This document shows, piece after piece, positions 43,921-53,337 of a stretch of DNA of 64,000 nt. The number at the start of each line of letters is the position of its first letter. Position 1 is the stretch's first letter. Under the pieces are notes generated by a model. The model made no database searches. It was not told where the DNA came from and was given only the letters and a program-made list of their open reading frames with translations. Both the position numbers and the translations under genes were made by a program. This stretch comes from Mycolicibacterium flavescens (lineage in GTDB: Bacteria > Actinomycetota > Actinomycetes > Mycobacteriales > Mycobacteriaceae), in the NCBI GenBank assembly GCA_900637135.1, contig LR134353.1, positions 4,712,001 through 4,776,000 of the forward strand. Reading direction: 5' to 3'.

Positions 43921-44367
43921 GTGTCCGCTGTAGGAACCTGCCGGGTGTTCCGTCCCGACCCTCGGTCCTTCGATCAGTGCGAACACCACCATCGCGCCAG
44001 CTTCACCGCGTCGCACAGACACGGCTCGACGGTGCTCGTGACGGTCGAAGGCGAGATCGATGCGACCAACAGCAGAGCGCTGGCCACCTACGTCGAAGGT
44101 CAGGTCGCCGGCACCCGGCGTCTCGTGATCGACCTGCGGCTCGTCGACTTCTTCGGCAGCGCAGGCTTCGCCGCGCTGCACTACATCAACGTGATCTGCT
44201 CCCGGAACGGAATCGACTGGCAGGTGCGCTGCGGCAGGCAGGTCCGCCGGCTGCTGGCCATCTGCGATTCCGCCCAGGAACTGCCGCTCGAGAAGCCGCG
44301 CTCAGTGCTCGACGAGGTTCGTGCAAGCGCGGGCGATCGCGAGCTCCTCATCAGTGGGAACAACTAG
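43921..44367 (+). CDS. STAS-domain protein (anti-sigma factor antagonist-like)
   Basis: 148 residues from the GTG at 43921, preceded by AGGAG. The STAS fold spans about 25-125: TVLVTVEGEIDATNSRALA, RLVIDLRLVDFFGSAGFAAL (the Ser is at the phosphorylatable position), DWQVRCGRQVRRLLAICD. In actinobacteria such proteins release sigma factors by binding anti-sigma kinases. No sigma or anti-sigma gene is adjacent, so it is an orphan. Its last 66 bases overlap the convergent ackA gene. Confidence 0.88.
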   Translation: MSAVGTCRVFRPDPRSFDQCEHHHRASFTASHRHGSTVLVTVEGEIDATNSRALATYVEGQVAGTRRLVIDLRLVDFFGSAGFAALHYINVICSRNGIDWQVRCGRQVRRLLAICDSAQELPLEKPRSVLDEVRASAGDRELLISGNN

Positions 44368-45444
44368 CACCGCCGTCGGGGACCGATCGGCCGATATCCG
44401 CCGGGCTTTCTTGTCGGCTTTGGCGTTGAGCACCTCGTCGAGTTCTATGCCCAACGGCGCCATGCCACTCAACGCGTCGCGCCGCACCGCCGCGTCGTTC
44501 TCCCCCACTCCGGCAGTGAAGGTGATGACGTCCGCGCCGCCCAGTAGCGCAAGATAGGCGCCGATGTACTTGCGCAGCCGGTGGATGTATACGTCGTACG
44601 CCAGTTGCGCAGAGGAGTCCCCTGATTCGATGCGCTGGTGCAGGACCCGGAAGTCGACCTCGCCGCCGAGCCCACGCACCCCGGACCGACGGTTGAGCAT
44701 CTCCTCGATGTCCTCGACCTTCATGTCCGCCGTTCGCCACAGGTAGAACATCAGACCGGGGTCGATGTCGCCGGACCGGGTCCCCATCACCAGGCCCTCC
44801 ATCGGGGTCAGCCCCATCGAGGTGTCCACCGGTCGGCCCCCGACGATGGCAGAGGCCGAAGCGCCGTTGCCCAGGTGCAGCACGATCTGGCGCACCGAGT
44901 CCAACGGCACACCCAGAAAGGCCGCGGCCTGCTCGCTGACGTACTGGTGCGAGGTGCCGTGGAAACCGTAGCGACGGATATGCCACTGCTCAGCGACGTC
45001 GCGGTCGATCGCGTACGTCGCCGCCGCGGCCGGTAGGTCGTGGAAGAAGGCGGTGTCGAAGACCGCCACATGCGGCAGATCGGGCAGCGCCTTGCGTGCC
45101 TCCTTGATTCCCAGCAGAGACGGCGGATTGTGCAGCGGGGCAAGAGGAGACAGTTCCTCGATCCTGGCGACGAGAGCGTCGTCGATCAGTGTCGGCTCAT
45201 AAAGGTCGGGGCCGCCGTGGACCACGCGGTGCCCGACGGCGACGAGGTCGAGGGCGTCGAGGCCCCGGCCCGCCTCGGCCATCTGGCCGAACGCCGTCTG
45301 CAGCGCCTCGGCATGGTCGCGTACCTGTCCCTCACCGATGCGCTCGACGATGCCGTCGATCACCATCGTCTCCGAATCCGGTTCAATGACAGCGTATTTG
45401 AGTGACGACGAGCCCGAGTTGAGCACCAGTACGCTGCGCGCCAT
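44302..45444 (-). CDS. ackA: Acetate kinase
   Basis: 380 residues, ASKHA fold. It interconverts acetyl phosphate plus ADP with acetate plus ATP. VLVLNSGSSSLKYAV at the start, GHRVVHGGP, FDTAFFHDLP, RRYGFHGTSHQYVS, VLHLGNGAS, MGLTPMEGLVMGTRSGDIDP (in parts) and TFTAGVGEN. The ATG at 45444 overlaps the pta stop as TGATG, so the acetate pathway genes are coupled. Confidence 0.96.
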   Translation of the reverse strand: MARSVLVLNSGSSSLKYAVIEPDSETMVIDGIVERIGEGQVRDHAEALQTAFGQMAEAGRGLDALDLVAVGHRVVHGGPDLYEPTLIDDALVARIEELSPLAPLHNPPSLLGIKEARKALPDLPHVAVFDTAFFHDLPAAAATYAIDRDVAEQWHIRRYGFHGTSHQYVSEQAAAFLGVPLDSVRQIVLHLGNGASASAIVGGRPVDTSMGLTPMEGLVMGTRSGDIDPGLMFYLWRTADMKVEDIEEMLNRRSGVRGLGGEVDFRVLHQRIESGDSSAQLAYDVYIHRLRKYIGAYLALLGGADVITFTAGVGENDAAVRRDALSGMAPLGIELDEVLNAKADKKARRISADRSPTAVLVVPTDEELAIARACTNLVEH

Positions 45445-47528
45445 CAGAGCGTCTGCGCCTGGATCGCGGTGATCGCCACGGTGTTGACAATGTCCTCCAC
45501 CAACGCCCCGCGCGAGAGGTCGTTGACGGGTTTCTTCAACCCTTGCAGCACCGGCCCGATCGCGATTGCGCCAGCGCTGCGTTGGACCGCTTTGTACGTG
45601 TTGTTCCCGGTGTTGAGGTCGGGGAAGATCAGCACCGTGGCCCGGCCTGCCACCTTCGAGTCGGGCATCTTGGACTTGGCCACCGAGGCGTCGACGGCAG
45701 CGTCGTACTGGATGGGACCGTCGACCAGCAGGTCCGGTTCCCGCTGCATGACCAGTTCGGTTGCCTCCCGGACCTTTTCGACGTCCGCGCCGGATCCGCT
45801 GGTACCCGTCGAGTAGGACAGCATCGCGACTCGCGGCTCGATGTCGAAGCTGGCCGCGGTGCGGGCCGACGAGATCGCGATGTCGGCCAGCTGCTCGGCG
45901 GTCGGATCCGGCACGATCGCGCAGTCACCGTACGCCAGCACCCGGTCGGCAAGGCACATCAAGAAGATACTGGAAACCGTCGACACGTCGGGCAGCGTCC
46001 TGATGATCTCGAAGGCGGGTCGCACCGTGTGGGCGGTGGTGTGGCGGGCACCGGAGACCATGCCGTCGACCATGTCGTTGTGCACCAGCATGGTGCCGAA
46101 ATAGGAAACGTCATGGATGATTTCGCGCGCCTGCTCCACCGTGACGCCCTTGTGCTTGCGCATTTCGGCGTACTGTTCGGCGAACTTGTCGCACAGGTCG
46201 CTGATCTGCGGGTCGAGAACGACGGCGGCGGAGATATCGATACCCAATTCCGCTGCGCGCGCCCGTATCTGAGATTCTTCGCCCAGGATTGTCAGCTCGG
46301 CGACGCCGCGGTGCAGCAGCCGACCGGCCGCGGTCAGGATGCGGTCGTCGTCGCCCTCCGGCAACACGATGTGCTTACGGTCCGACCGGGCCCACTCCAA
46401 CAGCTTGTAGGTGAACATCTGGGGGGTGACCACCTGCGGAATCGGGATGGCCAACCGATCCAGCATGTCCGCGATGTCGACGTGGGTTTCCATCAACGCG
46501 ATGGCGGTGTCGATCTTGCGCATGGAGGTCGCCGTCACCCTGCCGCGTGCGGAGGCCACCCGACTGGCGGTCTCGAACGTCCGGAATTCGGTGGCGATGA
46601 TCGGCAGCCGTAGCCCCAGCCCCGACACGAGGGCCGAGATCGAGGGATGTAGTTCCAGCCCGCCATTGAGGATGATGCAGGACAACGACGGGAAGCCTTC
46701 GGCGGCATGGGCACTGGCGAGCGCGAGCACGACGTCGGATCGGTCGCCGGCCGCGATCACCGCCACGCCCTCGCTCAGCCGCTCCAGGACGCGTTCGGCC
46801 GTCATCCCGGCGACCATCAGATCCATCGCCTCACGCGACAGCAGCGCCGGATCGCCACTGATCAATTCACCCTCGACGGCCTGCTGCAGTTCGGCGACCG
46901 ACGGGGCGACCAGCAGCGGTTCCTCCGGCAGCGCGTAGCACTCGGGATCGAAATCCTTCAAAGCGTCGAGCACCGCGGTCAGTTGTGCGGGGTCACAGCG
47001 GTTGGCGACGACCGCCGCGGTGTGCGCATGCTGGGCGGTGATCTCGTCGAGGCAGATATCGACGATGTTCGCGACGGCGTCGGGGCTGCGATCTTTGGCC
47101 TTGACCGCCAGCACAACCGGAGCGCCGAGGTTGGCCGCGATGCGTGCGTTGGTCGACAACTCGCTGGGCGTGGCGACGTCGGTGTAGTCGCTGCCGACGA
47201 TCAGGACCGCATCGCACTGGTCGGCCACCCGGTGGTACCGGTCGACGATCTCGGCCAACGCGCCGTCGGGGTCCTCGTGCAGCTGCTCGTAGCCGACACC
47301 CACGCAGTCGTCGTAGGCCAAGCCCGCCGTGGTGTGGGACAGCAGCAGTTCGAGGATGTAGTCACTGTCCTCGCCGAGCCGCGTGATCGGGCGGAAGACA
47401 CCGACCTTGGCCACCGTGGCGGTCAACCGGTGCAGGATGCCCAGCGCGATCGTGGATTTACCGGTGTCGCCTTCCGGGGATGCGACGTAGACGGCGGAGA
47501 CCGGCCGACGCTTCGGTGGATTGTTCAC
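45444..47528 (-). CDS. pta: Phosphate acetyltransferase
   Basis: 694 residues, the long form of Pta. N-terminal P-loop-like domain (VYVASPEGDTGKSTIALG), a central DRTGG domain (about 215-330) and the C-terminal catalytic PTA domain (from about 370; MVDGMVSGARHTTAHTVRPA, LSYSTGTSGSGAD, GRATVLIFPDLNTGN). It interconverts acetyl-CoA and acetyl phosphate. Start GTG at 47528. In M. tuberculosis fgd1 lies next upstream; here the polysaccharide locus begins instead. Confidence 0.96.
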   Translation of the reverse strand: MNNPPKRRPVSAVYVASPEGDTGKSTIALGILHRLTATVAKVGVFRPITRLGEDSDYILELLLSHTTAGLAYDDCVGVGYEQLHEDPDGALAEIVDRYHRVADQCDAVLIVGSDYTDVATPSELSTNARIAANLGAPVVLAVKAKDRSPDAVANIVDICLDEITAQHAHTAAVVANRCDPAQLTAVLDALKDFDPECYALPEEPLLVAPSVAELQQAVEGELISGDPALLSREAMDLMVAGMTAERVLERLSEGVAVIAAGDRSDVVLALASAHAAEGFPSLSCIILNGGLELHPSISALVSGLGLRLPIIATEFRTFETASRVASARGRVTATSMRKIDTAIALMETHVDIADMLDRLAIPIPQVVTPQMFTYKLLEWARSDRKHIVLPEGDDDRILTAAGRLLHRGVAELTILGEESQIRARAAELGIDISAAVVLDPQISDLCDKFAEQYAEMRKHKGVTVEQAREIIHDVSYFGTMLVHNDMVDGMVSGARHTTAHTVRPAFEIIRTLPDVSTVSSIFLMCLADRVLAYGDCAIVPDPTAEQLADIAISSARTAASFDIEPRVAMLSYSTGTSGSGADVEKVREATELVMQREPDLLVDGPIQYDAAVDASVAKSKMPDSKVAGRATVLIFPDLNTGNNTYKAVQRSAGAIAIGPVLQGLKKPVNDLSRGALVEDIVNTVAITAIQAQTL

Positions 47529-47656
47529 TCGCTGCCTTGCTGCTTTTCACGGTGGAACTGCTGACGCGACGTTAGCGTACGGCCGGCGAGGCGGCGTTTC
47601 GAGCTACCTGGCCACAGAACCGCCGTTGAGCTGTGATCGACGGCGCTACGACCACG

Positions 47657-49021
47657 TCAATCTTTTTGCACGGCGAGGAACTCGACCGCTGGGTCCTTCA
47701 TATAGGAGGGAGGATCGACTCCGAACAGCCGAAGGATGGTGGGTGCCACCGACGTGAGCGGTATCTTCTCCCCCCATTTGCGCGGTGTGGAGCATTTCAC
47801 CCAGAAGCAGCCGTCGGGATGATGGCGGCCGCTGCGGATCGTATGGATGCGACTGAAGAGCTCTTCGAACGGTGCCTGCCTTCCATTTGGCAGGGTCACT
47901 GTCCCGACACTCGGCGACCATTTGTTGACCGCGCAACCCACTTTGATTCGCAACGGCTCGGCGTGCTCGAATCGAAACAGCGGTTGGTCCCCCACCAACG
48001 AGCCCTTCAGCCGTGTCAAAGCTTCTCCAGCCGATGCCTCGTCCGAGAACGACAGCAAGAACTCCTCGGCCATGACCGGCGCGACCGAGGTCCGGTTCCG
48101 GTCGAGTTCCAACAGGTCCAACAGCCGGTCGAAATCCCTTGGCCGGTAGGTGCACTTCGTCGTGTCCCAGGGCTGTTGGCTCAAACCGGTTGCGAACACG
48201 AGCCGGTCGTCGGGGAAGTCGGCCATGAAGCGTCCGATGAGACGGTCATAGTTGCGGTAACCGGTGAGCACCGCCTCCGTCAGCGACGGATGGTCTTCAG
48301 GCGGGGGCGGCGCCGAGAAACTCTCGGGACGGAAATTACGCCAGAAGTAGTGCTGGAAGTGGGCGGTCGAGTTGGAGAAGAAGGTGGCAAAGGCGACGTC
48401 GTGGCGGCGCACCAGTTTCCGGAAGACGTCGTACGAAATCGCGTCCAGCACAATGGATCGGCGCCACTTCAGTCCCGGGTCCCGCCGCTCGCTGATGAGC
48501 TGTCGCGCCGCCAACGCGGCGGTAGCCGGCGCCAAGCCGTGGGTGGCGATGTAGGCGAGGAATGGGACGGCGGCCTGTTTGTCCAGTGTGTTCGCGGAGT
48601 TCTCTTGGACGGCCGAAACGACGAACTTCGTGAACGCACCGAGGCCGGCGGGATGCGGGGTGGCGCTCGGATTCCACGGGTCTGGAACGACGAAGCCGTC
48701 CAAGGGCCCGTAGTCCAAGTTCATCGAGCCGAAAACGCCGACCTTGAACCCGGCATCGGCCAACTCGCGGGCAACGCCTCGGCCGATGACCCGCTTCGCC
48801 TCACCGAGTTGCTGGATACCGTGGTCACGGTCGGCGATGCCGGTGTGCAACGTCGGCCACTGAACCCAGGGTTCGAGGTTGTTCTCGTCGGAGGCGTCGG
48901 TGACGAAGACCGCCGACGATTCATGCAGCCGCCGAAAGTTGGGCAGCTCCCCAGCACCGATGAACTCGTCGATCAGCGTCGGACTCAACTCGTTGAATTC
49001 GATCTGAATTGTCCGGCGCAT
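47657..49021 (-). CDS. Alkaline-phosphatase-superfamily protein (phosphodiesterase/nucleotide pyrophosphatase-like)
   Basis: 454 residues from the ATG at 49021 (RRTIQIEFNELSPTLIDEF); a TTG 11 codons upstream is less likely. Features of the type I phosphodiesterase/sulfatase fold: N-terminal strand with acidic residue (EFNELSP), PWVQWPTLHTG, GVFGSMNL, FATFFSNSTAHFQHYFW, FATGLSQQPW, and near the C-terminus VAPTILRLFGV. No signal peptide. Relatives in polysaccharide clusters often modify or release phosphorylated sugars, or transfer phosphoryl groups; the reaction is not known here. It is the first gene after pta and has the same strand as the BcsB-like gene. Confidence 0.75.
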   Translation of the reverse strand: MRRTIQIEFNELSPTLIDEFIGAGELPNFRRLHESSAVFVTDASDENNLEPWVQWPTLHTGIADRDHGIQQLGEAKRVIGRGVARELADAGFKVGVFGSMNLDYGPLDGFVVPDPWNPSATPHPAGLGAFTKFVVSAVQENSANTLDKQAAVPFLAYIATHGLAPATAALAARQLISERRDPGLKWRRSIVLDAISYDVFRKLVRRHDVAFATFFSNSTAHFQHYFWRNFRPESFSAPPPPEDHPSLTEAVLTGYRNYDRLIGRFMADFPDDRLVFATGLSQQPWDTTKCTYRPRDFDRLLDLLELDRNRTSVAPVMAEEFLLSFSDEASAGEALTRLKGSLVGDQPLFRFEHAEPLRIKVGCAVNKWSPSVGTVTLPNGRQAPFEELFSRIHTIRSGRHHPDGCFWVKCSTPRKWGEKIPLTSVAPTILRLFGVDPPSYMKDPAVEFLAVQKD

Positions 49022-49117
49022 CGGCAGCCCCCGCTTTACATAATTCGTCGACAAGGTATCAGGATCAGCCCTCGCGTACCGCCGATCGTCACGGCGTGAC
49101 CACCCAAGGTTCGGCGG

Positions 49118-51121
49118 TCAGGACTGAGGGCCGACGCTTGCGGTGGGGCGAGATCGCTTCCTCAGCAACACGATTGTGCCGCCGATAAGGGCGAGGATCA
49201 CAAGCACGCCTGCCCCGAGCAGTGTCCACTCGTACCATCCGCGCGTGTCCGATTGCTGCTCGACCGCATCCGCGTTGATGCCAGGCGAGCCTGCCATCAC
49301 CGGCCCGTCGGCCCGCACGGTCAGCTGCTGGGGGACCTGTCCCTGGCCAACGACCAGCACGTCACCATCCAGGTCCCGCCAGCCTTTGGAGAAACCCGCT
49401 AGGTAGTCGAGCAAAGGGATCGCGAGACTCCACGGCCCCGAGGTGGTCAGTAGAACGATCGTCCGGTTGTTCTGCGCATAACTCTGAAGCGCCGCTAGGC
49501 CGGTAGAGATGTCGATGACGGTCGAAGAAGGCAGGTCAACCTCCGACATGCCGCCTCGCGGCGCTATCGGCGGATCGAGGTTGTTCTCCTCGACTGCTTG
49601 TGCGCCGGCGATGATCAGAGCGCTTTCATCGCTCGTTGCGGCCTGCTCGACGCTGACCACTTCGGGTTTCAACGCCGTCGACGTGAGCCTCTGGATCAGC
49701 CCGACGATCTTGGCCGCGTGGGCGAGTTGGTCGGGGTCGCTGCCGTCGAAGGCTACTTGGAATCTCGGCACGAACCCTTGCGGCAGGGCCGCAAACCCGC
49801 CCATCTCCACCGCGCCGCCCGGCCGAACTCTCGCAGTCGACATCGGATCGATCTCGAACTCCATCGGCAGGGTGAGCGGATTACACCCGGGCCCCGGCTC
49901 ATACCTGACCGTCACGGTCAGATCCTGATCCCTGGCGGCGACATCGGCAGGAATCGAGAAGCGGCTGTCCACTTGCCCAGACGCGTCGAGACGGGCGGTG
50001 GCGAGCACGAGCTCGCCGGCGGTGACGACCATCGTTCCCTTCTCGTTCTCGTCAACCGGTGTGTAATTCGCCAACAGACGGACGTCGACGATGCCCGGCT
50101 CGCCGGCTCTGGACAAGGCGGGAGCGATGTTCAAGAAGATGTACGACTCACCTAGAACGGTCGTGTTGCCACCCATACGAAGCTGCCCGAACGTCGAGGT
50201 CGATCCTGCTTGTTCGCCCGAAGCGCCTTCGGTCGATTCGACTGTGACGGTGTCGGTCTGGGCCAGCTTCTGTAGTCCATCCCGGAACAGACCGACCTGC
50301 TGGACGAGGCCGTCGCCCTGTCCGCTCAGGATGAGAAAAGGTGCGCCGGTATCGGTGACCAGCCGCACGCCGGGCTCCGGCTGGGCAACGTCACGGACGA
50401 CGATCGCACGGACCGAAACGTCACGATCCGGCGGTGGTCCCGCATCGGTTCGAGGCAGCGCACGCACATTCACCCCGACCACCCCCGGTTGGTAGTACGT
50501 GGACAATGCGGCGACGAGAGTGAGCGTCGTGGACTTCTCGGCGTCAGTGGGTACCGGGTCGACGTACAGGTCGATCACCGGCGCGATGGCCGGAAGGAAT
50601 TCCTCGATAGTCCTGGGGGGCTGCACGGCACCTGTGAAGGCCGCGCTCAATTCGCTCATGACCAGGGTCGGCAGGGGATCGCAGACGTCGTCGTCGTTAA
50701 CCCTCAACACCAAGTTCAATTGGATCTCGCCGCGCACCACCGGAACTGAACTGATGTCGAAGGTGAACGGCGCCGGGGGCTGACCGGGCGGGACGATGGG
50801 TATCGGCACCGAACCCACGTACCGCCCGTCCTGGGTCTGAGCTTCGACGAATCCCGACGGAATATTGGTGACCGCTCCAATCAAACCCGAGAGCGTGGTC
50901 GGCACAAGGCCCTGCGGCACGGGTATGGAGACTCTCTGCGTCATGTCGTGGCCCACGAAGGACAACTGCGGGTTGATTCCGAGTTGCTGCCAGCCGAACG
51001 CGGTGACCGGCGGCGGGGCGTCGTCGGCGGGCTGACCGACGGCCAGACCGGGGACCCCCGTCATCGAGACGGCAACCACGCACCCGACTGCGACGAGCGA
51101 TGACGCTATACGCCGTATCAA
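49118..51121 (-). CDS. BcsB-like exported membrane protein (cellulose synthase regulatory-subunit family)
   Basis: 667 residues, TTG start at 51121 with GGAAGG seven bases upstream. Signal peptide at 1-29, then a long extracytoplasmic beta-rich region, and a single C-terminal helix (about 634-656, TLLGAGVLVILALIGGTIVL) with a short basic tail. The order of jelly-roll and flavodoxin-like segments (FGWQQLGINPQLSFVGHD; FLNIAPALSRAGEPGIVDV; VEQAATSDESALIIAG; SLAIPLLDYLAGF) resembles BcsB, which guides a nascent polysaccharide away from its synthase. No BcsA-type synthase is in the window. Confidence 0.75.
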   Translation of the reverse strand: MIRRIASSLVAVGCVVAVSMTGVPGLAVGQPADDAPPPVTAFGWQQLGINPQLSFVGHDMTQRVSIPVPQGLVPTTLSGLIGAVTNIPSGFVEAQTQDGRYVGSVPIPIVPPGQPPAPFTFDISSVPVVRGEIQLNLVLRVNDDDVCDPLPTLVMSELSAAFTGAVQPPRTIEEFLPAIAPVIDLYVDPVPTDAEKSTTLTLVAALSTYYQPGVVGVNVRALPRTDAGPPPDRDVSVRAIVVRDVAQPEPGVRLVTDTGAPFLILSGQGDGLVQQVGLFRDGLQKLAQTDTVTVESTEGASGEQAGSTSTFGQLRMGGNTTVLGESYIFLNIAPALSRAGEPGIVDVRLLANYTPVDENEKGTMVVTAGELVLATARLDASGQVDSRFSIPADVAARDQDLTVTVRYEPGPGCNPLTLPMEFEIDPMSTARVRPGGAVEMGGFAALPQGFVPRFQVAFDGSDPDQLAHAAKIVGLIQRLTSTALKPEVVSVEQAATSDESALIIAGAQAVEENNLDPPIAPRGGMSEVDLPSSTVIDISTGLAALQSYAQNNRTIVLLTTSGPWSLAIPLLDYLAGFSKGWRDLDGDVLVVGQGQVPQQLTVRADGPVMAGSPGINADAVEQQSDTRGWYEWTLLGAGVLVILALIGGTIVLLRKRSRPTASVGPQS

Positions 51122-51200
51122 ACACGTACCTTCCTACGCAGAACCGGGTGACGTCACGAGCTCGACCAAAGGCCCCGAGGCATACCCTTTGAGTCGACTG

Positions 51201-51206
51201 ATAGTA
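51201..51206 (-). promoter_or_regulatory. Candidate -10 box for the BcsB-like gene
   Basis: TACTAT on the minus strand in the 188-base gap after galE would give a leader of about 70 bases. The -35 region is unclear. Nothing else was recognised in this gap. Confidence 0.35.
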
Positions 51207-51309
51207 GCGCTAACGACCCAAAAGGCGCGTGGGATCTGGCGCTTCGGTTGGTCCGAATGTTTGCGAAAATCGCACGATCGTCCACAAACCCGCCGGAATG
51301 TGCCGGACC

Positions 51310-52275
51310 TCAGGTCTGGTCGTTGACGACCCACGCCTCCCAGGCGCTCTGAACGGTGCCGGCGAGGCCGTGGCGAGATTGCCAACCGAAGTCGCGTTGG
51401 ATCTTCGCGGGATCGGCGACGACATCGGGAGGATCACCGGGACGACGCCCTATCACGTCGCACTCGAAATCGACGCCGGTGGCCTGACGTACCGCCGCCA
51501 TGATTTCGAAGACGCTCGTGCCCTTCCCGGTGCCGATGTTGTAGATGGCGGCCAGATCACCGACCGCCATCTGGTTCAGCACCGTGGCATGGGCATCTGC
51601 GACATCCTCGACATGGATGTAGTCACGGACGCACGACCCGTCCGGCGTCGGATAGTCGGCACCGAAGACGCTCGGATGAACGCCCGAGCTGATCGCCCGA
51701 AAGACCATCGGTATCAGGTTGTTCTCGCCGCGGTCGGCCAGCTCCGGTGTCGCTGCGCCCGCCACATTGAAGTAACGCAGAGCCGACCAGCTGAGCCCGT
51801 GCGCTGCCGCAACGTCGGAGAGCAACTGTTCACCAATCAATTTCGTCCAGCCGTAGGGAGACGATGGACTGGTCGGCGTCGCTTCGGTCACTGGGCTGAC
51901 GGCCTGTTCTCCGTAGACCGCCGCACTCGACGAGAACAGGATGCGCCCCGTCCCCGTGCCGACCATCGCTTCGAGCACGCTCTGCATGCCGGTGACATTC
52001 TGGCGGTAGTAGAACAAGGGGTTCGCGACCGACTCGTCCACCGCCTTCTTGGCGGCGATGTGCACGACTGCGTCAGCGGAAAAAGAGCGCAACGCCGACT
52101 CGACGAACGCGGTATCCAGCAACGAGCCCTCGTAGACCGAAGTGTCGGGCGTCAGACGACCACGACTCCCGGTGGAGAAGTCGTCAAGGACAGCGACGTC
52201 ATGCCCGATGGACCGGAGGGCCCTAGTTACGTGCGCTCCGATATATCCGGCCCCACCAGTGACGAGAACTCTCAC
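51310..52275 (-). CDS. galE: UDP-glucose 4-epimerase
   Basis: 321 residues from the GTG at 52275 (VRVLVTGGAGYIGAHVTRAL), with GGAG six bases upstream; an ATG at 52308 would add 11. Extended SDR: GGAGYIG nucleotide site, SSSAAVYG, catalytic Y-x3-K in SPYGWTKLIGEQ, and DYIHVEDVADAH. It interconverts UDP-glucose and UDP-galactose, or the GlcNAc/GalNAc pair, and would supply sugar donors for the locus. It is divergent from the FkbM gene. Confidence 0.92.
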   Translation of the reverse strand: MRVLVTGGAGYIGAHVTRALRSIGHDVAVLDDFSTGSRGRLTPDTSVYEGSLLDTAFVESALRSFSADAVVHIAAKKAVDESVANPLFYYRQNVTGMQSVLEAMVGTGTGRILFSSSAAVYGEQAVSPVTEATPTSPSSPYGWTKLIGEQLLSDVAAAHGLSWSALRYFNVAGAATPELADRGENNLIPMVFRAISSGVHPSVFGADYPTPDGSCVRDYIHVEDVADAHATVLNQMAVGDLAAIYNIGTGKGTSVFEIMAAVRQATGVDFECDVIGRRPGDPPDVVADPAKIQRDFGWQSRHGLAGTVQSAWEAWVVNDQT

Positions 52276-52358
52276 CACATACTCCAACGCTGGATGCCGC
52301 AATGGCATGACTTCTACGCCGACTGAGCGAGGCTACGGCGGGCACCGGCAGCGACGCC

Positions 52359-53270
52359 GTGGAATCACATCAAATGTTCCGAACCGCCGCAATCATTCTG
52401 GCGGATTCATCGATGGGACAGCCGCGCGTCACCAGCGATGTTAAGGTCGCGGCCGTGGCGCTCAAACACGTGCTGTACAGCGCGCTCGATCGGGGCCCCG
52501 GCAGGCAGCTGATCGGAATGGTGGCCAACCGAAGGGCGCGGGTCGCGGGGGAACAAGCACGGTTCAGCTACGACCCCGCCACGGGGTCATGGCTGAAGCA
52601 GACACCGGCGGGAGTGATATTGCTGCCACGTCCGCAGGGGATGGGCATCGAACAAAGCGAAGTCTTCACCCAGGACGTCTTTCTTCGACACTACGCGGTC
52701 AAGCCTGGCGACGTGGTGCTCGACATCGGCGCGGGAATCGGTTCCGAGACACTGCCATTCTCCCGGTGGGTCGGCGCCTCGGGAAAGGTCATCGGGGTGG
52801 AAGCACATCCGGCGACGTTTGCCACCCTGAAGCGGGCATGTCAGATCAACGACGTACGCAACGTCGAACTCCTTCACGCAGCAGTCATGGATTCCGACAA
52901 GCCGGTGATGATCACCGATCTGCCGAGTGAAGTCGGCTACGAGAACAGGATTGGTACGAACGGTATCGAAGTCACCGCGCTCACGCTCGCGGGCTTGATC
53001 CGCAAGTACGACCTTGATCGAGTCGACTTCCTGAAGATGAATATCGAGGGTGCGGAATTGCCTGCGCTGCAGGGCGGCTCGGAAGTCCTCCCGCTCATCC
53101 ACAACGCGGCGATAGGCTGCCACGACTTTCTTGCGGACGAGACCGGCGACGACTCGTATCGGACCAAGGACGCCGTCTACGAGTTGCTGGTGAATGCGGG
53201 ATTCACCGTGCGTCGGCGGGATGACGATCCCCGCCCCTGGGCAAGGGACTACCTGTTTGCCTCCCGTTGA
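52359..53270 (+). CDS. FkbM-family methyltransferase
   Basis: Up to 303 residues; the start is uncertain (GTG 52359, ATG 52374 or ATG 52413, none with a strong ribosome site). SAM-binding motif DVVLDIGAGIGSETLPFS, VIGVEAHPATFATLKRACQI, NVELLHAAVMD and VDFLKMNIEGAELPALQGG are the FkbM (Methyltransf_21) pattern. FkbM enzymes O-methylate sugars or polyketides; in mycobacteria they modify glycolipid sugars. It probably methylates the glycan of this locus and may cap chains. First plus-strand gene of the cluster. Confidence 0.88.
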   Translation: MESHQMFRTAAIILADSSMGQPRVTSDVKVAAVALKHVLYSALDRGPGRQLIGMVANRRARVAGEQARFSYDPATGSWLKQTPAGVILLPRPQGMGIEQSEVFTQDVFLRHYAVKPGDVVLDIGAGIGSETLPFSRWVGASGKVIGVEAHPATFATLKRACQINDVRNVELLHAAVMDSDKPVMITDLPSEVGYENRIGTNGIEVTALTLAGLIRKYDLDRVDFLKMNIEGAELPALQGGSEVLPLIHNAAIGCHDFLADETGDDSYRTKDAVYELLVNAGFTVRRRDDDPRPWARDYLFASR

Positions 53271-53337
53271 ACCGCCAACTGGCCGAAGAGGTTTTGACGC
53301 TGTCCCTCAGGCCGGGTGATTTGGTAGCCGGCGTCCT

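Noticed and set aside
47529..47656. Possible tRNA or insertion scar where fgd1 is missing
   Set aside because: No cloverleaf, no inverted repeats and no transposase remnants could be found in the 128 bases.
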